From a virus: 22,353 nucleotides of DNA. The stretch is from positions 1 through 22,353 of the IMG/VR virus record IMGVR_UViG_3300026292_000038. One strand, given 5' to 3'. The position numbers and the translations under genes are program-made. The notes beneath the pieces are model-generated. The model ran no database searches and was not told where the DNA came from. It saw nothing but the letters and a program-made list of their open reading frames with translations. Shown in pieces: positions 15,901-20,798 of this stretch (the stretch's first letter is position 1; each line of letters begins with the position of its first letter).

Positions 15901-15997
15901 GACTGGGCCAGCAACCATTAAGGCAAAGGGTGCTATTGGTATAAATTCAGTTGCAGGTGCCATTTCTCAAACTGCCACCTCTATCTTCCTAAATTAA
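12977..15997 (+). CDS. 5: Baseplate hub spike protein gp5, greatly enlarged and without visible lysozyme domain
   Basis: The N-terminus is the gp5/VgrG-type OB fold: FFWWVGEVEDNEDPMELGRV (about 22-41), then LPWATVLQHTS, and PGAVVMGFFMDGDDAQMPIV (about 91-110). A Gly/Pro/Thr linker (about 125-220) and a long helical region (about 220-450) follow. Near 618-731 is a beta-sandwich-like domain with TWEVVVTVEGTYTFDVQADN that recalls PA14 or carbohydrate-binding modules. The C-terminal 250 residues look like the repeating strands of a needle-like beta-helix, with YRLKVTGDCHIEVGGG and DVDMNVAGAAFEMQ. T4 gp5 is about 575 aa and has a lysozyme domain between OB fold and helix; I see none here. The protein forms the membrane-piercing spike with the gp27-like hub. 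No clear ribosome-binding site precedes ATG 12977. Confidence 0.85.
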   Translation: MNQTIDGIINENNINFVGKDGFFWWVGEVEDNEDPMELGRVRVRVLGYYTNVRGGTTADLKTDHLPWATVLQHTSQAGNDGQGESSGQLQPGAVVMGFFMDGDDAQMPIVIGVMRVNKATASRQIKEFAFTGESMKASSTGTINPASNRPGDPNGIGSDNFRRPGLQNNSVSTVAATTTTEIGGKGSPLNVGMTPGINGSAGNPQKPRQPEKPIPAANGVGGPWKSLDYTLSYLIEDLADQAGLLVKSGDGQYLNVITGTLVTNAELTAKIQNFLGTVFTQVVSAMRTATSTLIDDLELSVLLNKSTGAPYIIQTTVQAEVSKILSSLCAIDNNLTDFINTPLTTVTSNLDSYLASLIDKPTFVTQGVEGVISIVICNVEKLLNNLTTVVSQTEAVVADYQDAKEVLDTWKAGNKIFSEKTNLFTKDVNTLTGLIKLFVEFSESGCVRPPKSGEDNVGWFPLFGVTHCTPEEFASIAVLRGETRGKCGESTTIAGGLFDSVFSEADPYLTTAKTQVNGSFELYVGTPGRQATIIKRENGTTHTSVSLNNAMHQEWMAKRKIKEDFPDLSEDEVSIAAAEAVAASTRTTSAQTAWVRSADNLPDGVQGLWSDFLKTYGVYPSNTSALLGTHTGTWEVVVTVEGTYTFDVQADNQGSISWDGVTLGQTSMFQSHNVTSTFTIENVQAGTHTIKGSITNVYTENAGSGWERNPAAIAWTLKDPTGTVVKTSLDSFPVRYHPSTAANGDEGNLLADHISWAGTKTEEVHGDDAKVIDNDYCRTVQGDYRLKVTGDCHIEVGGGFFFSAQGAPKSVSKHGHPKNKEIQKHVINFGSDVDMNVAGAAFEMQAANLRMAATKTSITGKEYENASKLQKYSGVECIISADNSIEMVTTALYQKININKNPAATKSGISTICHGSVDLALMPGGSTTDNVPRFTVANPSGPVSMQCGSTGFNLNVMEGAYNVMAHDGLIRMESKTGPATIKAKGAIGINSVAGAISQTATSIFLN

Positions 15998-16008
15998 AGT
16001 ACCTGTGG

Positions 16009-16015
16009 TATAATA
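16009..16015 (+). promoter_or_regulatory. TATAATA element directly before a small ORF
   Basis: TATAATA lies 5 bases before ATG 16021, in the 23-base gap after gp5. As a -10 box it would give an almost leaderless transcript. It could equally be a diverged late motif or chance in AT-rich DNA. Confidence 0.25.
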
Positions 16016-16020
16016 TCGTT

Positions 16021-16182
16021 ATGGATGAACTACGACAACAGCAACTGGTAGATCTCAAGGAAATACTTGAGGATACTATTCAGTATTTCTGTGATGAAAA
16101 CATGGTATCAGGTGAAACTGCATGGACAATGGTTGGTGCTTTATCTGATGCAAAATTAAACGTGGAGTTTACTAATGACTGA
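16021..16182 (+). CDS. Hypothetical protein, 53 aa
   Basis: This small ATG-to-TGA frame begins MDELRQQQLVDLKEILEDTI and ends LSDAKLNVEFTND. It is predicted helical and acidic, with one Cys at 24; I do not recognise a named family. It lies 23 bases after gp5, and its last eight bases (ATGACTGA) contain the start of the next gene. This coupled arrangement strongly suggests that it is translated. It opens the chain of small overlapping genes that runs to pyrE. Confidence 0.68.
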   Translation: MDELRQQQLVDLKEILEDTIQYFCDENMVSGETAWTMVGALSDAKLNVEFTND

Positions 16183-16393
16183 CATTCAAGATGTAACTGA
16201 AGAAGAGGCATGTAAAAACCTCAAATTTCTTTTGACTATGACTGAAAGAAACCGTACTGTTTGGAGGGTTAAATCTCCAGAAGGTGCAGTTGCTTTAATA
16301 TCTCCAGTGATTCAATCAGGACCACCTGTTGATGATGAGGTGATAAAACAGGTTGAGGAATTCAAAAAGGAATTTGTTGACAATCCAAACTAA
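16175..16393 (+). CDS. Hypothetical protein, 72 aa
   Basis: The protein starts MTDIQDVTEEEACKNLKFLL and contains RNRTVWRVKSPEGAVALISP (about 25-44), which looks like a small beta hairpin between two helices. A VEEFKKEFVDNPN helix ends it. I do not recognise a function. The start lies within the last eight bases of the preceding ORF. Its TAA stop is part of the ACTAAATA motif that precedes the next small gene. The acidic C-terminus and compact size suggest a soluble accessory protein. Confidence 0.7.
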   Translation: MTDIQDVTEEEACKNLKFLLTMTERNRTVWRVKSPEGAVALISPVIQSGPPVDDEVIKQVEEFKKEFVDNPN

Positions 16394-16396
16394 ATA
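16389..16396 (+). promoter_or_regulatory. Late-promoter-like motif before the small basic ORF
   Basis: ACTAAATA overlaps the stop of the preceding ORF and lies 31 bases before ATG 16428. It is followed 12 bases later by CTAGTAACTGAG, the leader element also found before cp12. Confidence 0.45.
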
Positions 16397-16408
16397 TCTT
16401 ATAATCAT

Positions 16409-16420
16409 CTAGTAACTGAG
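16409..16420 (+). promoter_or_regulatory. CTAGTAAC.GAG leader element (second copy)
   Basis: CTAGTAACTGAG differs at one base from 12256-12267. It lies 12 bases after its promoter-like motif (11 in the other copy) and 7 bases before the start codon (9 in the other). It may hold the ribosome-binding site, although GAG here is weaker than GGAG. Confidence 0.4.
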
Positions 16421-16427
16421 CAGACCA

Positions 16428-16556
16428 ATGCGTCTTAAAAGCCATGAAACTCCTAGAAAGCGAGGACGCAACATCAAATCCCGTCTAGCGTCTGCTCGCT
16501 TACGACAATTAAAGAAACGTACAAAACTATTTGTGAAGAAACTTTATAATGAGTAA
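16428..16556 (+). CDS. Small strongly basic protein, 42 aa
   Basis: The peptide is MRLKSHETPRKRGRNIKSRL followed by ASARLRQLKKRTKLFVKKLY and Asn-Glu. Roughly 40 percent of residues are Lys, Arg or His, and there is no Cys or Asp. It reads as one amphipathic basic helix, so nucleic-acid or host-protein binding is plausible, but I recognise no family. It has its own promoter-like motif and leader element. Its last eight bases (ATGAGTAA) include the start of the 2OG oxygenase gene. Its GC-rich codons (CGA, CGC, CGT) stand out from neighbours. Confidence 0.65.
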   Translation: MRLKSHETPRKRGRNIKSRLASARLRQLKKRTKLFVKKLYNE

Positions 16557-17181
16557 TCTTATAACACTTTTTCCAATGCTGATTCATCAGTTTGATATTC
16601 CTGATTTTGATGCAGATGCTATAGAGAAGTATTGTTATGGTGAACAAAGGATAGACCCAGAAGGAAAACAAAAATCTAATAGAGGAGGGTGGCAATCTCA
16701 AGATCATTATTCTAGGTTTGATAATATCTTAAGTAGAACTCTTATGAAGGGATTAAATAAATGGTCTGAAGGTGATATCCTTCAGAAAGGAACTCAAATG
16801 GAAGTTGGTGCAATGTGGATTAATATAAATGGTACTAACTGTTATAATATGAAACATAATCATCCTAATTCTGATTTGTCTGGAGTATTTTGGGTTAAGG
16901 GATCTGGTCCAAATATAGGTTCTTTAGTATTTGATGATTCTAACAACTATTCAAGATTTCAAGAAAGTGTATGTTATAGTGACAACTTTAAAACTTCCAA
17001 TAATCTATGGGACCAATTTACATTTGAACCTACAATAGGACAATGCCTTATTTTTCCATCATGTCAGGATCATAATGTGGAATCTAATCAAACAGATGAA
17101 GAAAGAATATCAGTTTCTTTTAACATGACACTTGACATAGATTTTAATTCTGCTACAATAGGCAAAGCAATTAACAAATAG
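16549..17181 (+). CDS. 2OG-Fe(II) oxygenase-like protein 1 (210 aa)
   Basis: The sequence matches the putative 2OG-FeII_Oxy_5 type common in cyanophages: an N-terminal FPMLIHQFDIPDF strand, then NMKHNHPNSDLSGVFWVKG (about 100-118) with His105 and Asp109 as probable iron ligands, IFPSCQDHNVESN with His175, and ERISVSFN with Arg186, which would bind 2-oxoglutarate. The substrate cannot be told from sequence; proposals for such phage enzymes include nucleic acid or protein hydroxylation. The start lies in the last eight bases of the upstream ORF. A related enzyme is encoded at 17790, so the phage carries two copies within 2 kb. The stop is part of the stem described at 17179-17222. Confidence 0.82.
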   Translation: MSNLITLFPMLIHQFDIPDFDADAIEKYCYGEQRIDPEGKQKSNRGGWQSQDHYSRFDNILSRTLMKGLNKWSEGDILQKGTQMEVGAMWININGTNCYNMKHNHPNSDLSGVFWVKGSGPNIGSLVFDDSNNYSRFQESVCYSDNFKTSNNLWDQFTFEPTIGQCLIFPSCQDHNVESNQTDEERISVSFNMTLDIDFNSATIGKAINK

Positions 17182-17222
17182 AGGGAGTACAAAAGATTTC
17201 CGATTAGAAGGAACGCCCTCTA
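17179..17222 (+). other. Hairpin-forming intergenic element
   Basis: TAGAGGG (17179-17185) is complementary to CCCTCTA (17216-17222). Inside, TTCC (17198-17201) pairs with GGAA (17210-17213) around the loop GATTAGAA. The element starts at the stop codon of the oxygenase gene. No U-run follows, so it is not a typical terminator. It could be a processing or stability element, or an operator. Confidence 0.45.
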
Positions 17223-17224
17223 CC

Positions 17225-17232
17225 TATATAAA
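17225..17232 (+). promoter_or_regulatory. Possible variant late promoter TATATAAA
   Basis: TATATAAA lies directly after the hairpin and 20 bases before ATG 17253. The spacing matches the other late-like motifs, but the sequence lacks the final TA of ATAAATA. Confidence 0.3.
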
Positions 17233-17252
17233 CCAGCGTATCAAATGTTACT

Positions 17253-17477
17253 ATGAGAGATCAATTATTAAAAGCAATATCTGCCCATGCTAAAGGTGAG
17301 ATTGAAAGACACAGAGCAAATGTTGAGGTATATCTTAGCAACCCTGCTGGTATAGGTGAACATTCAGATATAACAGATGCAATTCAAGTAGAAATAGACA
17401 AGATCTCTCGTTATCATGACCAGATAGAAGTAATAAATACCTATCTAAGAGATAAGAAGCAAACGTTAAATGAATGA
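17253..17477 (+). CDS. Conserved cyanophage hypothetical protein, 74 aa
   Basis: The protein reads MRDQLLKAISAHAKGEIERH, then RANVEVYLSNPAGIGEHSDI, and ends in a helix to LRDKKQTLNE. I recognise this pattern as a small protein that recurs in cyanomyoviruses, usually annotated as hypothetical; no function is known to me. It is a soluble helical hairpin with a conserved-looking NPxGIGEHSD turn at its centre. Its last eight bases (ATGAATGA) contain the next start. It follows the 17179-17222 hairpin and may open a sub-operon. Confidence 0.75.
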   Translation: MRDQLLKAISAHAKGEIERHRANVEVYLSNPAGIGEHSDITDAIQVEIDKISRYHDQIEVINTYLRDKKQTLNE

Positions 17478-17631
17478 CAAGGAAGCAGCAAAGAAATTGA
17501 TTAGATTAGCTAAAGAACATCCTGATTGGTATTCCAAAAAGGATGTTTTTTATGCCAAAGCAGTAAAGAAAGAACTCAAAAGAGCAAAAAAACTCCGAAA
17601 AAAACATCATGGCACTGACACAACAAGTTGA
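17470..17631 (+). CDS. Small basic hypothetical protein, 53 aa
   Basis: The frame begins MNDKEAAKKLIRLAKEHPDW, continues YSKKDVFYAKAVKKELKRAK and ends KLRKKHHGTDTTS. It is Lys-rich and helical, with a HPDWYSKKDVFYAK centre typical of small cyanophage proteins of unknown role. It overlaps the previous gene by eight bases and the next by 23, which supports translation as part of a coupled chain. No catalytic motif or membrane segment is visible. Confidence 0.68.
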   Translation: MNDKEAAKKLIRLAKEHPDWYSKKDVFYAKAVKKELKRAKKLRKKHHGTDTTS

Positions 17632-17797
17632 AGATTCTCTTAGAGAAGCACAACTAAATCTGAAGAATGCACTTGCGTATTCTGCTCGTAATGAAGAATC
17701 ATATATTAGTAAGCATATTGCTGATATGATGATGCAGATAGATAATCTTATTATAGTTGATAGTATTAAAGATCATTTGAGAGTTGAAGATGAGTGA
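17609..17797 (+). CDS. Hypothetical protein, 62 aa
   Basis: The protein opens MALTQQVEDSLREAQLNLKN and carries two helices joined by a short loop, with an MMMQIDNLIIVDSIKDHL segment near 40-57. The heptad-like Leu/Ile spacing suggests a coiled coil. I do not recognise a function. It starts inside the preceding ORF and ends with ATGAGTGA, which contains the start of the second 2OG oxygenase gene. Confidence 0.68.
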   Translation: MALTQQVEDSLREAQLNLKNALAYSARNEESYISKHIADMMMQIDNLIIVDSIKDHLRVEDE

Positions 17798-18512
17798 AGT
17801 TCCTGAGTATTATCAAGATAATATGCTAGCCTCAACGGTAGCACAATTTCCTAGTGGGACAATGTTCCATGCTTTTTCGACACCGATATACGCAACTAGG
17901 ATTAAAGATAATCTTGATGAAATTCAAACAGAACTTGGTAGATCTTATAGGAAGACTACTTTTACATATAAAGAAGAGTTTGGGATGACACATCAGTTGT
18001 CAGATACTACTTTTTCTGGTAATGTTATAGTTGAACATGGATTGACACTGTTTGAACAGGCAATCCATTTTCATCTTTGTAATTACATGACAGGGATAAA
18101 ATTTCCTCAAGATGGAGGTAGGAGTAGTAAGACTAAAATAGAGGATGTAAATTATACAATCTCACAATCTTGGTGGTCTAAATTTGGACATAGAGATTAT
18201 GCTCATGTACATAATCATGGTAATAGTGATGTATCTGGAGTGTACTATTTCAAAGCACCATCTAGTGAAGAGATAGCATCTTTTGACACTCCTTGGGGTA
18301 CTCAACCAGAAGGAAATATATATTTTAGTTCACCTGCACCTTCTTCAGTAACATCATTTGTTTATGCTCATTATGCATTTAAGCAAAGTATGTTAGCAGA
18401 AGTGGGTAAAATGGTATTATTCCCTGCTTACTTAGATCATGGTGTAACAACTAATGAAACAAAAGAAGATAGGGTAAGTTTAGCATTTAACATTAATTTT
18501 GATAGAGCATGA
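17790..18512 (+). CDS. 2OG-Fe(II) oxygenase-like protein 2 (240 aa)
   Basis: I choose ATG 17790 (MSEVPEYYQD) over the in-frame TTG at 17784, because it keeps the eight-base overlap seen in this chain. The core has HVHNHGNSDVSGVYYF (about 139-154) with His143 and Asp147 as likely iron ligands, LDHGVTTNE with His217, and EDRVSLAFN with Arg228. It aligns by eye with the enzyme at 16549 across the whole catalytic core but is longer and has extra residues between the ligand motifs (about 155-200). The two are diverged paralogues, not a recent duplication. The substrate is unknown. The stop overlaps the next start as ATGA. Confidence 0.82.
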   Translation: MSEVPEYYQDNMLASTVAQFPSGTMFHAFSTPIYATRIKDNLDEIQTELGRSYRKTTFTYKEEFGMTHQLSDTTFSGNVIVEHGLTLFEQAIHFHLCNYMTGIKFPQDGGRSSKTKIEDVNYTISQSWWSKFGHRDYAHVHNHGNSDVSGVYYFKAPSSEEIASFDTPWGTQPEGNIYFSSPAPSSVTSFVYAHYAFKQSMLAEVGKMVLFPAYLDHGVTTNETKEDRVSLAFNINFDRA

Positions 18513-18664
18513 CTAAAACAACTGACTTAGTGTCTGAGATTGAAGGGTTAACTGTATTACTTGGTGGAACCCTAACAACATCTACTACATATGATAGTAC
18601 TGGTAGAACATCTAAAAAGATTACTATCGAGTATGATATAAAACAAGAAAAGAAAAATGGTTAG
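18509..18664 (+). CDS. Hypothetical protein, 51 aa
   Basis: The frame reads MTKTTDLVSEIEGLTVLLGG, then TLTTSTTYDSTGRTSKKITI and EYDIKQEKKNG. It is Thr-rich with a probable beta hairpin (TTYDSTGRTSKKITIEYD). I recognise no family. It is joined to the preceding gene by a four-base ATGA overlap and to the next by eight bases (ATGGTTAG), so it is probably translated in the chain that ends in pyrE. Confidence 0.65.
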   Translation: MTKTTDLVSEIEGLTVLLGGTLTTSTTYDSTGRTSKKITIEYDIKQEKKNG

Positions 18665-18806
18665 TTTAAAACGAACATTCCATGCATTGAAGGAATGGGA
18701 TAAAAGATGGGCATTTAAGTTCCAAGGTAAGTTTGGACTATCTAACTATCAAATGTTTTGTGCTTGCTTTGCAAAAGGATTTATTATTGGTGCTATTCTA
18801 TTATGA
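18657..18806 (+). CDS. Small protein with hydrophobic C-terminus, 49 aa
   Basis: The peptide is MVSLKRTFHALKEWDKRWAF, then KFQGKFGLSNYQMFCACFAK and GFIIGAILL. The basic amphipathic first half is followed by a short hydrophobic end (about 33-49, including a Cys-Ala-Cys pair) that could dip into a membrane. I do not recognise a family; small membrane-associated phage peptides of this form are common. The last four bases, ATGA, are shared with the pyrE start, so the stop and the next start are coupled. Confidence 0.65.
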   Translation: MVSLKRTFHALKEWDKRWAFKFQGKFGLSNYQMFCACFAKGFIIGAILL

Positions 18807-19441
18807 AAAATTATACAGAAGATAAAAGAAAACTGAAAGATCTGTTAAGAACTTATGCTTATCGTAAAGGTGAGTTTAAACTTTCTTCAGGTCGTACAAG
18901 TGAACACTATATTAATTGCAAACCTGTTATTTTAAGAGGTGATGGATTAACTTTAGCTTCTAATTTATTATTAGAAAAGATACATCTTGCTTCTAATTGT
19001 GTAGCTGGACTTACTTTAGGTGCAGATCCATTAGTTAGTGGTGTTGTTATGGCATCTCATAGATTTTGGGATGAGAGTGCATTTAAGTTTGGGGTTCCTG
19101 GTGGTATAATAGTTCGTAAGAAACCTAAAGGGCATGGAACTGGAGCATGGTTAGAAGGACCACTTCCACCTCAAGGAAATGTGGTAACAATATTAGAAGA
19201 TGTTATTACTACTGCAAAGTCTGCTATATTTGCTGCTGAAAAGATTCGTGATGCTGGATATTTTGTAGACCATATAGTTTGTATCGTAGATAGGCAAGAA
19301 GAAGGTGAGGCAGATAAAGCATGTAAAGATGCTAATATAAGATTAACAAGTATATTCAAATTAGATGATATTGTTCCTATGTTTGATGACTCTTTTAAAT
19401 CAAATGACAATGAGCATATGAGTCTTAACATGGCTAAATAG
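18803..19441 (+). CDS. pyrE: Orotate phosphoribosyltransferase PyrE
   Basis: ATG 18803 (MKNYTEDKRKL) is preferred because it forms the ATGA overlap with the upstream stop; an upstream extension to 18758 would run through that gene. The 212-aa product has FKLSSGRTSEHYINCK (25-40), RKKPKGHGTGAWLEG (105-119) and the PRPP loop ILEDVITTAKS (130-140), all in the order of orotate phosphoribosyltransferases, which convert orotate and PRPP to OMP in pyrimidine synthesis. The loop carries Ala at the position that is usually Gly (TTG), so activity deserves a check. In phage-infected cells it would raise pyrimidine supply for genome replication. Its TAG stop lies in GCTAAATA before the next gene. Confidence 0.83.
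   Translation: MKNYTEDKRKLKDLLRTYAYRKGEFKLSSGRTSEHYINCKPVILRGDGLTLASNLLLEKIHLASNCVAGLTLGADPLVSGVVMASHRFWDESAFKFGVPGGIIVRKKPKGHGTGAWLEGPLPPQGNVVTILEDVITTAKSAIFAAEKIRDAGYFVDHIVCIVDRQEEGEADKACKDANIRLTSIFKLDDIVPMFDDSFKSNDNEHMSLNMAK
19433..19440 (+). promoter_or_regulatory. Late-promoter-like motif before the tail fibre-like gene
   Basis: GCTAAATA overlaps the pyrE stop and lies 26 bases before the GTG at 19467. AAAGG at 19451-19455 is a fair ribosome-binding site. Confidence 0.5.
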
Positions 19442-19466
19442 ACATGTAGCAAAGGTATGATTATTC

Positions 19467-20792
19467 GTGGCAACTAAGAAGATATCACAGTTAGAAACAA
19501 TATCAGACTCCAATCTATCGGGTGAAGCAATTTTACCTGTTGTTGTATCTGACCCATTGATTCCTAACAGGAAAGCAAAAGTAAATCAACTATTTAAAGG
19601 TGTAGCACAAGGAACCAAAGCGGAACCTGGTCTTACCTTTGACCTTGATAGAGATACTGGATTGTATCAAAATGCATATGATCAGATAGGTGTTGCATTT
19701 GGAGATGGTGGTTTATATTGTACACGACTTGATAATGGTAACAGCAGTACATCATTATATGTAAATGCTGTTGATGATGTTGCTAATAATACTGATATAG
19801 TTTTTGCTCCAAAGGGTACTGGTGCTGTTAAAGTAACAGGTCAGTTCTTAATTGAGGATGGTTCTTTTGTATTGGAAGATACTCAAGGTCCGAGAGCAAG
19901 ATTTGAGGTTGGTAATGTAGGAACTGGTAATAGTATTAGGATATTTACATTTCCAACTATTACTCAGGGTAGTGGTACTACTATAGTTGGTGATGATACT
20001 ACTCAAACATTAACAAATAAGACTGTTCTTATTGATGAGGATAATTTTGTTCTTGTTGATGGCACAGAGGAAGCAATCTTCCAAATTAATTGGCCAACGA
20101 CTTCAGGTACTAGGAGATCTTATTTCTTACCTGATGCTGGTGCTGTAACAACAGCAACAGAACCTACTGCTACTTCATCTACTTTACTTGATACTAAAAC
20201 TGAGCAAACAGTCTTAAGTAAGACTTTGGTTAATCCAAGATTTGTTTCCAATGCAGATGTTGGTACGAGTTATGCTCAATTTTCTACTGGTGGTTTATCA
20301 GGTAATAGAACAATCACTATTCCTGACTTAAGTTTAACTTTAGTTGGAACGGATGCTACTCAGGTTTTAACTAACAAGAGTATCGGTGGATTGATACTTC
20401 AAGACACCACTGATGTAACTAAGAAACTTAATTTTAATCTTTCTAATCAGAACGCATTAACAAATACAAATTATCAGTTTCCAGCTACATCTCTACTAAA
20501 TAATTCAGGTAACGTCACTACAACTTTAGTTGTTGAGTTAGCAGCTCAGGATCTAAAGAATAAGACAATTTTCTCTCCTACTATAAGGAGTGTAAATAAT
20601 AACAACGGTTCTGCTGTTATTGAAGTGGATAACTTGACGGCAAATAGGATAATTAGATTCCCTGATGCTGACGCAACTCTTCTTTCTACGGAAAACGTTA
20701 CTGTTGATGATGTTAACTTTGGTGCTGGTATTGGTGCAGCAAACTTAACTTCACGAACACGATTACAACAATTCTTTTACGCAGGTTTTTAA
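19467..20792 (+). CDS. Tail fibre-like or virion structural protein with internal repeats (441 aa)
   Basis: The GTG start with AAAGG 11 bases upstream gives ATKKISQLETISDSNL, an opening I know from cyanophage tail fibre-type proteins, followed by DRDTGLYQNAYDQIGVAFGD (61-80). The rest is built from repeats of about 50-70 residues that start with a variant of L-x-N-K-T (LTNKT 182, LSKT 250, LTNKS 301, LKNKT 363), pass through a strand-rich middle, and often include RxIxxPD and TL(V/L) near the end. This suggests a beta-rich rod or shaft. The protein should sit on the baseplate or fibres and may touch the host surface. I cannot tell which T4 fibre it replaces. Confidence 0.7.
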   Translation: MATKKISQLETISDSNLSGEAILPVVVSDPLIPNRKAKVNQLFKGVAQGTKAEPGLTFDLDRDTGLYQNAYDQIGVAFGDGGLYCTRLDNGNSSTSLYVNAVDDVANNTDIVFAPKGTGAVKVTGQFLIEDGSFVLEDTQGPRARFEVGNVGTGNSIRIFTFPTITQGSGTTIVGDDTTQTLTNKTVLIDEDNFVLVDGTEEAIFQINWPTTSGTRRSYFLPDAGAVTTATEPTATSSTLLDTKTEQTVLSKTLVNPRFVSNADVGTSYAQFSTGGLSGNRTITIPDLSLTLVGTDATQVLTNKSIGGLILQDTTDVTKKLNFNLSNQNALTNTNYQFPATSLLNNSGNVTTTLVVELAAQDLKNKTIFSPTIRSVNNNNGSAVIEVDNLTANRIIRFPDADATLLSTENVTVDDVNFGAGIGAANLTSRTRLQQFFYAGF

Positions 20793-20798
20793 TTAACA

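Noticed and set aside
16474-16707. Minus-strand 77-codon frame opposite the small basic gene and first oxygenase
   Set aside because: The plus strand carries two coupled genes here with recognised motifs; the minus frame shows no known domain.
17784-17789. TTG start for the second oxygenase
   Set aside because: ATG 17790 is six bases later and reproduces the eight-base overlap seen at other junctions.
18758-18802. Upstream extension of pyrE
   Set aside because: It would read through the upstream small gene in another frame and adds a Cys-rich segment foreign to PyrE; ATG 18803 gives a normal ATGA overlap.
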